Assembly (NCBI GenBank): GCA_023229545.1
Contig: JALNZB010000010.1
Span: 1 to 64,000 of the forward strand
Length of the DNA: 64,000 nt
Direction: 5' to 3'
Origin: Sulfuritalea sp.
GTDB lineage: Bacteria > Pseudomonadota > Gammaproteobacteria > Burkholderiales > Rhodocyclaceae
Part shown: positions 19,591 to 28,377 of the stretch, in pieces
Position numbering within the stretch: position 1 is the first letter of the stretch
Layout: every line of letters starts with the position of its first letter
Program-made: the position numbers and the translations under genes
Notes under the pieces: model-generated
What the model was told of the DNA's origin: nothing
The model's input: the letters and a program-made list of their open reading frames with translations, nothing else
Database searches by the model: none

Positions 19591-21252
19591 TCAGGGGTGG
19601 TTCGCCACCTCGACACAGTTGCGGCCGCGCTCTTTGGCGCGGTACATGGCGGCATCGGCGCTCTTGAGCAGAAGGCCTTCGTCTTTGCCATGTTCCGGGA
19701 ACATGGCAATACCGATACTGCATGAAATGTGGATGACGTGTTCCGCTATTTCGAACGTCTGGCCGAGAGCGTGAAGGATTTTCCCGGCGACGGTCATGGC
19801 ATCCTGCATCGTTTCGATTTCCGGCAACATCACCACAAATTCGTCGCCCCCCATCCGCCCCACCGTGTCCGATTCGCGTCGCACGCACTCCGCCAGGCGG
19901 TTCGCCACCAGTTTCAGCAGCATGTCGCCGACATGATGGCCAAGCTCGTCATTGACCGGCTTGAATTTATCGAGATCGATGAACATCAGCGCCATATGCG
20001 TCTTGTCGCGCCGGGCCTTGGCGAGGGTCTGCCGCAGACGGTCTGAAAACAGGGTTCGATTGGCCAGTCCGGTGAGTACGTCGAAGTGTGCCAGATGCTG
20101 CATGCGTTGCTCGGAAGCCTTGCGTTCGGAAATGTCGGAGAACACCGCCACATAGTGCGTGGGCACGCCCTTGTTACTGCACACTTTCTTGATCGACACC
20201 CATTCGACATAGAGCGCGCCGCTCTTGCTGCGATTCTGGATCTCGCCGTGCCAGTGACCTTCCGTGTCCAGTTTTTCCCACATTTCCCGGTAAAACTCCG
20301 CCGAATGCGCCCCGGAGGCCAGCAGCTTCGGGTTCTTGCCGATCACTTCGCTGGCCGGGTAGCCGGTAATGACCGAGAATGCCGGATTGACCGAGACGAT
20401 CACATTCTCCGCGTTGGTCACTGTCACCGCCTCGTCCATGGTAAGGAAAACGGTTGAGGCAAGTCGCAACGCTTCCTGGGCTCTTTCGCGCTCCTGACTC
20501 TGCTGAACAATCAGATCCTGGGCGCTTTTGACAATGGCCGACAGCACCAGGTAGAGCAAGGTCAGCAGCCCAATTACGGAGAAAACCATGTACCACTGCC
20601 GCCTGTCGACCTCCGACAGTATCGAGGTGGCATCGCCATAGATTTCGAACACGCCGCTCACCTTGGCAGTGGCGGGATCGTAGCGGGGAATGTAGCTCTC
20701 GACCAGATCGCGGTTCTGCACCTCGCCTTCAAAGGCGCTGAACTGATCTCTATGAGTCAGCCGGGAACTGTTTCGACCTCGCAGACCGTCCATTACTCCC
20801 GCATTGCTGCTCTTGTCCTCACCAATCTGCCCGGGTTCGGTCGAAAAGATCGTCATTCCCCGCAAGTCATAGACCTTGATCTTGAATATCTTGGTGCCCT
20901 TGAGCAGCCTCGATACCTTTTTGAGTATCGCGGGAATCTGCGGCGCGGCCTTGACGTCCGCCGCAGATTTTCCTGCTAGCGAAAGAATCAGGGGTCCGAA
21001 ATCATCGTCCCACATCTCGTTGGCAAGCACCTGGGCATGATTGACGTGTTCGCTCTCATACCCGCTGATCAGGCCATCGATGGCCAGGGTCCGAAACACA
21101 TAACCCAGCAAGACCGCTACCACCACGAACGCCACCAGGCTGGTGGTTGTGAAAAAAAGCAACAGCTTGAACTCAGCTCTGCCGCCAACGCCGGCCTTGC
21201 CACTCTCGCTGGCCTCCTGAAGCTCAGGGAGTCTGGATTTCCAGAATTGCAT
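19591..21252 (-). CDS. Membrane PAS-GGDEF diguanylate cyclase
   Basis: 553 residues. A first membrane segment (about 29-54), a periplasmic sensor of about 165 residues and a second membrane segment (about 222-244) precede a PAS domain (about 265-385) and a GGDEF domain. The active site is RMGGDEFVVML, and the allosteric I-site RxxD (RESD) lies five residues before it. It should therefore make c-di-GMP and be product-inhibited. The periplasmic ligand is unknown. Gene order with the second cyclase at 21354 suggests co-regulation, although a 100-base gap separates them. Confidence 0.9.
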   Translation of the reverse strand: MQFWKSRLPELQEASESGKAGVGGRAEFKLLLFFTTTSLVAFVVVAVLLGYVFRTLAIDGLISGYESEHVNHAQVLANEMWDDDFGPLILSLAGKSAADVKAAPQIPAILKKVSRLLKGTKIFKIKVYDLRGMTIFSTEPGQIGEDKSSNAGVMDGLRGRNSSRLTHRDQFSAFEGEVQNRDLVESYIPRYDPATAKVSGVFEIYGDATSILSEVDRRQWYMVFSVIGLLTLLYLVLSAIVKSAQDLIVQQSQERERAQEALRLASTVFLTMDEAVTVTNAENVIVSVNPAFSVITGYPASEVIGKNPKLLASGAHSAEFYREMWEKLDTEGHWHGEIQNRSKSGALYVEWVSIKKVCSNKGVPTHYVAVFSDISERKASEQRMQHLAHFDVLTGLANRTLFSDRLRQTLAKARRDKTHMALMFIDLDKFKPVNDELGHHVGDMLLKLVANRLAECVRRESDTVGRMGGDEFVVMLPEIETMQDAMTVAGKILHALGQTFEIAEHVIHISCSIGIAMFPEHGKDEGLLLKSADAAMYRAKERGRNCVEVANHP

Positions 21253-21353
21253 ATTTTCTCTTGACAGTGGAGCGGTTTGAGAAGACCGAAGCTATCACTA
21301 TAAGCATAGGAAACAACCTCGCAACCCAAGTATCGGCGTCCCTTGTGCCCCTG

Positions 21354-22862
21354 TCAAATTCCACTACCCGGAGTCGGCGCTGGCGGTACGGCGACCTGCG
21401 CCAGATCGGGCTGTGCCGCAACTTCTACCCGGTTGCGCCCGCCCTTCTTGGCGGCATACAGGGCGGTGTCGGCCCGATTCACCATCTGATCCGGAAGTTC
21501 GACGCCGTCATACTGGCTGACGCCAACGCTGATGGTCACGACAATGTCCAGACCATCGACCTCGATGGGTGTTGTCTCAATCCGCTGTCGCAGATTTTCG
21601 GCGACACGTTGTGCTTCGGTGTGATCGCAGCCGTTCAACAGCAGCAGGAATTCCTCGCCACCCCAGCGCACCGCAATATCCGACTGACGCAGGCCGCCAA
21701 GCAGCACACCGGCGAGGCCCTTGAGCACCTGGTCGCCGACGAGATGGCCGTGGCGGTCGTTGATCTGCTTGAAATGGTCGATGTCGGCGAGCAGTATGGC
21801 AAACGGCTTCGGCGCGCGGCGGTAGTCGGCCAGCAGTTTGCCGATCAGGATGTCGAAAGCGTGGCGATTCAGCAGTCCGGTGAGATTGTCGGTCGATGCC
21901 ATTTCCTCGATGCGATGCTGATAGCGGGACAGCACGAAATGCGTCAGGAGCAGCACCACCAGGGTCACCACCAGACTGATGGCAAGGTTGATATACAAGG
22001 TGCGGCGGATGCCGGCCAGCGCCGTCGCCTCGTTCTGCTCGACGAACAGATACCACTTGAGCTCCGGCAGATAGTTCACGTTGAGTATGTGGTTGTCGCC
22101 ATTGGCCGAATATTGATATGTCCCGGCCTTTTCCCGAAGGATGCGCTCGACCAGCGCGCCCAGCCCGGGCGCACTGCGCAAATCGCGAGCACGACCGGAC
22201 TGGTTGCCGAAGAGGACAACCTGCCCCTGGGCGTCCACAAAATAAATGGTGCGCTGAAAGCGCCGCTGGTAGTCGGTGATCAGGCGGCGCACCGCATCCA
22301 CGGTAAGTCCGATGCCCGTGGCGCCAATGTAGTTTCCGGAAAAGTCGAAGACGCGGTAGTTGATGAAGATGGTCAGCGCATTGGCGTTGGCGAGATCGGG
22401 ATCGACGTTGATCTCGTAGTCCGGCTTCATGTCGCGCACACGAAAATACCAGGCGTCGAGAGGATCGGTCGCCGAAACGCGCTTGAGAACTCCCTCACCG
22501 GTGTAGTAAATGGCGCTTTTGTCGGAGACAAAAAAGCTGCTGAAGGCGCCATGGCGCTCTTTGATCTCGCGCAGATAGTGCGCCATTTCGGCGACGCGGC
22601 TCTCGCGCTTTACTACCCAGTCGCGCAAAAACGTGTCGTGGGCCATGGTCGAGGAAATCAGCACCGGCCGCACCAGATCCTTCTGGATTTCGGAATAGAT
22701 ATTGCTCGCCGTGAGCGGCAGGTCCTGGCCGACGATGGCGTCGCGGATCGCCTGTTTTGAAACGAAATAGCCGAACAGGGTCGTGGCGAAGAAGCCGGCC
22801 GACAGGAGCAGGCTCAGGAGCAGCAGAAGGCTGCGGCGGTCGAAGATGCGAAATCCGTGCAT
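21354..22862 (-). CDS. Cache-domain diguanylate cyclase
   Basis: 502 residues. A first membrane helix (about 10-33), a large periplasmic double-Cache-like sensor (about 40-285; VFDFSGNYIGATGIGLTVD is typical), a second membrane helix (about 290-312) and a GGDEF domain with RWGGEEFLLLL. The I-site RQSD precedes it by five residues, so the enzyme should be active and feedback-inhibited. The C-terminus carries an in-frame copy of the dispersed motif (AVPPAPT). It is divergent from the kai operon. Confidence 0.9.
   Translation of the reverse strand: MHGFRIFDRRSLLLLLSLLLSAGFFATTLFGYFVSKQAIRDAIVGQDLPLTASNIYSEIQKDLVRPVLISSTMAHDTFLRDWVVKRESRVAEMAHYLREIKERHGAFSSFFVSDKSAIYYTGEGVLKRVSATDPLDAWYFRVRDMKPDYEINVDPDLANANALTIFINYRVFDFSGNYIGATGIGLTVDAVRRLITDYQRRFQRTIYFVDAQGQVVLFGNQSGRARDLRSAPGLGALVERILREKAGTYQYSANGDNHILNVNYLPELKWYLFVEQNEATALAGIRRTLYINLAISLVVTLVVLLLTHFVLSRYQHRIEEMASTDNLTGLLNRHAFDILIGKLLADYRRAPKPFAILLADIDHFKQINDRHGHLVGDQVLKGLAGVLLGGLRQSDIAVRWGGEEFLLLLNGCDHTEAQRVAENLRQRIETTPIEVDGLDIVVTISVGVSQYDGVELPDQMVNRADTALYAAKKGGRNRVEVAAQPDLAQVAVPPAPTPGSGI
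21371..21393 (+). repeat. Dispersed motif copy inside a GGDEF gene
   Basis: GAGTCGGCGCTGGCGGTACG then GCG. It matches the consensus closely and encodes AVPPAPT (minus strand) in the last 15 residues of the Cache-GGDEF protein, beyond the catalytic domain. Confidence 0.8.
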
Positions 22863-23129
22863 GGTAGGAGCATTCTAGGCCATGTCGCTCCCTCGGCTTT
22901 CGCTCCTGCTCGTCAGAGTTGCCTGATTGATGACCCGACCATTCGGCTCGGAGATGGTTCGCCGCCTTGCAATGTGCGATGCCGCACAGAATGGGATGTG
23001 CCCATCGACATACTGTGTCATGGCGATAGCTCCCGGTCGAGCCACATACGAACCATGTACCGGACGTGTGTTGCCTGCTGACCTCATGGCGGATGCGTCA
23101 TTGCACTTCTTCCTTCTCAAAGGCAACTG

Positions 23130-24881
23130 ATGAAATCCCTCCTTCCGTCTCCCCTCGTGAACGTGCCAACCAAGGCGCCGACCGGCATTGCCGGTTTCGA
23201 TGAAATCACCGGCGGCGGCTTGCCGCGCGGTCGCACCACGCTGCTGGTGGGTGGACCCGGTTCCGGCAAGACGGTTCTCGCGCTGCAATTCCTGGTACAT
23301 GGTGCGCAGGATTGCATGGAGCCGGGCATCTTCGTCGCTTTCGAGGAATCTTCGCAGCGCATTGCGGCCAATGCCGAGAGCTTCGGCTGGAACCTCGCGG
23401 CGTTACAAAAAAAGAAACTGTATTTCATGGACGCCCAGCCGCTGTCCGACCTGATCCAGTCGGGAGATTTCGATCTGAGCGGAATGCTCGCGGCGCTGGA
23501 AGCCCAGACCAGGGCAATGGGGGCGAGGCGGATCGTGTTCGACGCCCTGGATGTCATCCTGGCGCTGCTGCCCAACCCGGCGACGCGACGGCGCGAGATC
23601 TACCGGCTGCACGAATGGCTATTGGCAAAGGAACTGACGGCCATCATCACGGCTAAGTCTGGCGGCGACGAGGCCAGCGCCGCCATCCAGGAGCCGTTCG
23701 GCTTCATGCAGTTCATGGTGGACTGCGCCGTCATCCTCAACCATAGCGTGGCGTTGGGCGTGTCGCATCGTGATCTGCGCGTGCAAAAGTATCGCGGCTC
23801 CGCCTTCGACGAGAACGAATCGCCGTTCCTGATCGGGAAAAGCGGACTGGAGGTCGCTGTCGCACGCACGCCGGCCCGCGTGGACGCCAAGGTCAGCAGC
23901 GAGCGCGTTTCCAGCGGCGTGGAACGGCTCGATACCATGCTCGGCGGCGGCTACTACCGTGGCGCCAGCATTCTGATCACCGGCTTTTCGGGCACGGCCA
24001 AGACCACCTTGAGCGGTGCGTTTGCCGAAGCGGCCTGCCGGCGCGGCGAGCGCACCCTGTTCGTCAGTTTCGATTCGGATTGCAACGAGGTGATCCGCAA
24101 CCTGGCCTCGGTGGGAATCGGGCTGGATCGATACATCGAAGACGGCAGCTTGCGCATGATTTCGGCCCGCTCCATCGCCGGCAGCGCGGAGACCTACCTG
24201 GTGCGCATCAAGACGATCGCGAAGGAGCATGGCGCGCGCTGCCTGGTGATCGATCCGGTATCCACCTGGTACAAATCCAGCAATGACTTGACGGCGCAAA
24301 GCGTGGCCGACCGCTTGATCGACTGGTCCAAGGGCGACGGCATCACACTGGTGTGTACCAGCTTGCTCGACGAAATGTCGAACCGGGCGGAAATCGGCTC
24401 GCCGCTACAGATATCGGCGCTGGCGGACACCTGGATCCACCTCAACTACCTGATGCAAGCCGGGGAGCGCAACCGTGGCCTGTCCATCGTCAAGTCGCGC
24501 GGCACGGCGCATTCGAACCAGGTGCGCGAGCTGATCCTGAGCGACGCCGGGGTGACGCTGACCGATACCTATACGGCCGGCGGCGAGGTGTTGATGGGCA
24601 CGCTGCGTTGGGAAAAGGAACGCGCCGAGCGTGTCGCCGCCGAAGCCGCCGAGGCTGCCGCGAAGCTCAAGCGCGTCAGGCTCGATGCTGAGGAGGCGGA
24701 ACTCGAAGTGCGAGTGAAGTCGCTACAGACGGAACTGGTGGCAAAGCAGGTCGAGAAGGCCTTGCTGGTTCGCTCGACGCAAAGTCACGAGGGCGAGTTG
24801 TCGCGCGGTCGCACCCAGATGAAGGAGTTGCGGGGGGCCGATGCGACGATTGCGGCCAGCAAGAAGGGGAGTCCGCAATGA
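23130..24881 (+). CDS. kaiC: KaiC-family dual RecA-like ATPase
   Basis: 583 residues with two RecA/KaiC domains. CI (about 15-245) has Walker A GGPGSGKT (41-48) and the catalytic Glu pair FEES (E72, E73). CII (about 252-485) has Walker A GFSGTAKT, but FVSFDSDCNEVI replaces the expected Glu pair. Aligning QISALADTWIHL with cyanobacterial HISTITDTIILL puts Ser429 at the Ser431 phosphosite and Ala430 at the Thr432 phosphosite. A coiled-coil tail (about 490-565) is added. kaiB follows with an ATGA overlap; no kaiA is present. It is probably a Kai-type timing or stress module rather than a proven clock. Confidence 0.9.
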   Translation: MKSLLPSPLVNVPTKAPTGIAGFDEITGGGLPRGRTTLLVGGPGSGKTVLALQFLVHGAQDCMEPGIFVAFEESSQRIAANAESFGWNLAALQKKKLYFMDAQPLSDLIQSGDFDLSGMLAALEAQTRAMGARRIVFDALDVILALLPNPATRRREIYRLHEWLLAKELTAIITAKSGGDEASAAIQEPFGFMQFMVDCAVILNHSVALGVSHRDLRVQKYRGSAFDENESPFLIGKSGLEVAVARTPARVDAKVSSERVSSGVERLDTMLGGGYYRGASILITGFSGTAKTTLSGAFAEAACRRGERTLFVSFDSDCNEVIRNLASVGIGLDRYIEDGSLRMISARSIAGSAETYLVRIKTIAKEHGARCLVIDPVSTWYKSSNDLTAQSVADRLIDWSKGDGITLVCTSLLDEMSNRAEIGSPLQISALADTWIHLNYLMQAGERNRGLSIVKSRGTAHSNQVRELILSDAGVTLTDTYTAGGEVLMGTLRWEKERAERVAAEAAEAAAKLKRVRLDAEEAELEVRVKSLQTELVAKQVEKALLVRSTQSHEGELSRGRTQMKELRGADATIAASKKGSPQ

Positions 24882-25168
24882 GCCGACCCGTCATGTTCAA
24901 GTTCCGCCTTTTTGTCGCCGGTGAGGCACCGAACTCCGCTCAGGCCATTGCCAACCTTGCCGCATTCTGCCGGGCACACCTGCCGGATCGGTACGAAATC
25001 GAAATCATCGACGTTTTCCGGGAACCCAAGCGCGCGCTGGCGGAAGGCATCTTCATGACGCCGACGCTGGTCGTGCTGACGCCGCCCCCGGTCCGCAGGA
25101 TCGTCGGCACCCTCAGTCATACGCAAACCGTGCTGCTGGCTTTGGGGCTGCAAGACTTGACGGCATGA
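24878..25168 (+). CDS. kaiB: KaiB-like protein
   Basis: 96 residues, the usual KaiB length. The sequence FRLFVAGEAPNSAQAIANL, IIDVFREP, FMTPTLVVLTPPPVRRIVG, HTQTVLLALGL follows KaiB along its whole length, including the thioredoxin-like and fold-switch half. In cyanobacteria KaiB binds the CI ring of KaiC and recruits output kinases. It overlaps kaiC by 4 bp (24878-24881) and the histidine kinase by 4 bp, so the genes are translationally coupled. Confidence 0.92.
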   Translation: MSRPVMFKFRLFVAGEAPNSAQAIANLAAFCRAHLPDRYEIEIIDVFREPKRALAEGIFMTPTLVVLTPPPVRRIVGTLSHTQTVLLALGLQDLTA

Positions 25169-28100
25169 AGCCGAAACAATCACCGCCTCTTGCGGACGCG
25201 ACTGAGGAAATTGCCGCGCTGATCGAGACGCTGCACCGAACCGGGCATCGTCTGGAAGAACTGACGGCCGGCGAGGTGGACTCGGTGGCGGACCCGGACG
25301 GCCGGACATTTCTGCTGCTCGGGGCGCAGGAGATGTTGCGTCACAGCGAGGCGGCCAAGCAGGCCGCCATCCTCAACGCGCTGCCCGCGCATATTGCCTT
25401 GCTCGATACCCAGGGACGCATCGTCTCTGTGAACGAAGGGTGGCGGCGATTCGCCAGTGAGAATGCGCTCCAAAGCCCGGATTATGGCTTGGGCCTCGAT
25501 TACCTGCGGATTTGTGACGCCGCGCGGAGCAATGACGCCGACGTGGCTCGCCAAGTTGCTGCGGGTATCCGTTCGGTGCTGGCTGGCGTGGCAGGCAGTT
25601 TTTCGCTCGAATATCCCTGTCATTCACCAACGGAAATGCGCTGGTTCCTGGTGACGGTGACCCCTCTGGCAGAGGACCATCCGAATGGCGCAGTGGTCAT
25701 GCACATGAATATCACAGAACGCAAGCTGCTGACGCAGTCACTGGTAATAAACGAAACCCGCCTGCGCACCTTGGTGAAGACCATTCCTGACCTGATCTGG
25801 CTAAAAGACGAGGAAGGGGTTTACCTTAGCTGCAACCCAGTATTTGAGCGTTTTTTCGGCGCCAAGGAAGCCGACATCCTTGGCAAGACGGATTACGACT
25901 TTTTGGACAAGGAACTAGCCGACTTCTTCCGCAAACATGACCGCATAGCCATGGTGGCCGGTAAGCCCAGTGTCAATGAAGAATGGCTGACCTTCCCCGA
26001 CAATGGTTACCGAGGACTGTTTGAAACCATCAAGACGCCCATGGTTGATGCAGAAAGCAAGCTCATTGGTGTGCTGGGCATCGCTCGCGACATCACCGAG
26101 CACCGACTTGCCGCGCAGGAATTGAGCGAAAGCGAGCGTCGCTTCAGCAACATGCTGGGGAATGTGGAAATGATTTCCATGATGCTGGACTGCGGAGGGC
26201 GGATCACGTATTGCAACGAGTACTTGCTGCGCCTGAGCGGTTGGCGACACGACGAAGTGATTGGGCAAAACTGGTTCGAGCTTTTCATACCGCCGGAAAT
26301 CGGCGATTTCAAGAGTGACTTCTTTGCGTCGCTCCTTGCCGATCTTCCCGACGCATCGCATCACGAAAACGAGATCCTCACGCGGTCGGGCGAACGGCGG
26401 CTCATACGCTGGAACAATACGGTGTTGCGCTCGGGGGGCGGCGATGTGATCGGCATAGCAAGCATTGGCGAAGACATCACCGAGTACAAGCGAACTGCCA
26501 ACGAACTGGAGCAGCACCGTTATCACCTGGAGGACCTGGTCGACACCCGCACGCACGAACTGGCACAAGCCAAGGCCGCAGCCGAGGCGGCAAACGAGGC
26601 CAAGAGCACCTTCGTCGCCAACATGAGCCATGAGATACGCACGCCCCTGAGTGCCATCGTCGGCCTCACTCACCTGTTACTGCGGGGCCACGCCGATCCT
26701 GCGCAAAAGGAGAAGCTGGAAAAAATCGTCGGTGCGTCGCAGCACCTGCTCTCGGTCATCAACGACATTCTCGACTTTTCCAAAATCGAGGCGAACAAGC
26801 TGCGTCTGAGCATCACCGACTTTGCCTGCGAGCGCATGCTGGACAACGTCGTCTCCATGATCGGGTCCAGGGCGCGCGACAAGCGCCTGCAACTCGTCGT
26901 CGAACAAAACGAACTGCCGCCGGTACTGGTGGGCGATTCCACCCGTCTGGCGCAAGCGCTGCTGAACTATCTGGCCAACGCCGTCAAATTCACCGAGCAG
27001 GGCAAGATCACTGTGCGCCTGTCGCTGGTGGAGGAAACGATAACCGACGTTCTGGCGCGCTTCGAAGTCGCAGACACCGGCATCGGCATTGCGCCGGCGA
27101 ATCTCGCGACCCTGTTCGCGGCCTTCGAGCAGGTCGATGCCACTGCCGGGCGTCGATATGGCGGTACCGGTCTTGGGCTGGCCATTACCCGGCGGCTGGC
27201 GCGCCTCATGGGCGGCGAGGCCGGCGCACAGAGCGTGCCCGGCCAGGGCAGTAGCTTCTGGTTTACCGCCCGCCTGGGAAAAAGCCGGCTCAGCGTGAAA
27301 GAACTGGCCGAGGCGCCGGTCGCCTCCGAATTGAGCCTGCAAGCCATGCCGACCGGTGCGCGCATCCTCCTGGCGGAGGACAACAGGATCAACCAGGAAG
27401 TCGCGGTGGAACTCCTGACCGGGGTTGGACTGAGCGTGGAGGTTGCCAGCGACGGTTATGAGGCGCTCGACAAGGCGTGCGCCGGCGGCTTCGACCTGAT
27501 CCTCATGGATATGCAGATGCCGGGCATGGACGGTCTGGATGCGACTCGCCTCATCCGCCTGTTGCCCGGCTGCGCGACGCTGCCTATCGTGGCGATGACC
27601 GCCAACGCCTTCGACGAGGATCGCAAGCTATGCTATGAGGCCGGCATGAACGACTTCGTCGCCAAGCCGGTCGATCCCGAACAGCTTTTCGGCACGCTGC
27701 TGCGCTGGCTGCCGGCTGCGGCCATCGCCGTCCCGCCAGCGCCGACTTTTACGGCCGCAACGCTTCCCGCCGAACTCGCGGCGATCCCCGGTCTTGACGC
27801 CGAGCGCGGTCTGCTGGCACTGAACGGCAAATTGGCCGCCTACCTGCGCCTGCTGCGCCGCTATGCGCTCGACCATGCCGAAGACATGACCCGACTGCGC
27901 GAACGAATGTTCTGCGGAGCCCGTGACGACGCAAGGCGGCTGGCCCATAACCTGAAAGGAAGCTCGGGCAATATGGGGGCAACCGGCGTGCAGCACCTGG
28001 CCGCCGAACTGGAGATGGCGATCAAGGATGGCCGCGACGCAGTGGCAATCGAGCCGCTCGCCAGCATTGTCGAAATCGAGTTGCGGCGGCTGACCACGGC

Positions 28101-28377
28101 GATCCTCGCGGCGCTTCCCGAGGAAGCCGCCGCCCCCCGTGCGGGCGAAGTGAACTGGACGGCGATGCGACAGGTGTTGGCCGAACTGGAGCCGTTGCTG
28201 GCGGCTTGCAGCATGCGCGCCAACCGCGTCATCGAAACCCATGCCGCGCTGTTCAAAACCGCGCTCGGCCCTCTGGGCGCGGAATTGGAACAGCGAATCG
28301 AGCGCTTCCTTTACGCCGAAGCGTTGGAGACTTTGCAGCGGGCGCGAGGGGAACACCCGGAACTGGCGGCGCAATGA
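25165..28377 (+). CDS. Hybrid histidine kinase: PAS x3, HisKA, HATPase, REC, HPt
   Basis: 1070 residues with no membrane segment, so cytoplasmic. Three PAS-like domains (about 70-190, 195-315, 320-445) each end in RDITEH/GEDITEY-type tails. HisKA has MSHEIRTPLSAIVG (His about 489). The HATPase N, G1 and G2 boxes are seen as NYLANAVKF, DTGIGI and GTGLGLAI. REC has Asp about 782 in LMDMQMPG. HPt has His about 928 in LAHNLKGSSGNMGA. The linker at about 855-862 contains the dispersed motif (AVPPAPT). It lies in the kai operon, so it is the likely signalling output or input of KaiBC. Confidence 0.93.
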   Translation: MKPKQSPPLADATEEIAALIETLHRTGHRLEELTAGEVDSVADPDGRTFLLLGAQEMLRHSEAAKQAAILNALPAHIALLDTQGRIVSVNEGWRRFASENALQSPDYGLGLDYLRICDAARSNDADVARQVAAGIRSVLAGVAGSFSLEYPCHSPTEMRWFLVTVTPLAEDHPNGAVVMHMNITERKLLTQSLVINETRLRTLVKTIPDLIWLKDEEGVYLSCNPVFERFFGAKEADILGKTDYDFLDKELADFFRKHDRIAMVAGKPSVNEEWLTFPDNGYRGLFETIKTPMVDAESKLIGVLGIARDITEHRLAAQELSESERRFSNMLGNVEMISMMLDCGGRITYCNEYLLRLSGWRHDEVIGQNWFELFIPPEIGDFKSDFFASLLADLPDASHHENEILTRSGERRLIRWNNTVLRSGGGDVIGIASIGEDITEYKRTANELEQHRYHLEDLVDTRTHELAQAKAAAEAANEAKSTFVANMSHEIRTPLSAIVGLTHLLLRGHADPAQKEKLEKIVGASQHLLSVINDILDFSKIEANKLRLSITDFACERMLDNVVSMIGSRARDKRLQLVVEQNELPPVLVGDSTRLAQALLNYLANAVKFTEQGKITVRLSLVEETITDVLARFEVADTGIGIAPANLATLFAAFEQVDATAGRRYGGTGLGLAITRRLARLMGGEAGAQSVPGQGSSFWFTARLGKSRLSVKELAEAPVASELSLQAMPTGARILLAEDNRINQEVAVELLTGVGLSVEVASDGYEALDKACAGGFDLILMDMQMPGMDGLDATRLIRLLPGCATLPIVAMTANAFDEDRKLCYEAGMNDFVAKPVDPEQLFGTLLRWLPAAAIAVPPAPTFTAATLPAELAAIPGLDAERGLLALNGKLAAYLRLLRRYALDHAEDMTRLRERMFCGARDDARRLAHNLKGSSGNMGATGVQHLAAELEMAIKDGRDAVAIEPLASIVEIELRRLTTAILAALPEEAAAPRAGEVNWTAMRQVLAELEPLLAACSMRANRVIETHAALFKTALGPLGAELEQRIERFLYAEALETLQRARGEHPELAAQ
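27727..27750 (-). repeat. Dispersed motif copy inside the hybrid kinase gene
   Basis: GCCGTCCCGCCAGCGCCGAC then TTTT. In frame it encodes AVPPAPTF in the linker between the REC and HPt domains, a permissive position. Confidence 0.75.
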
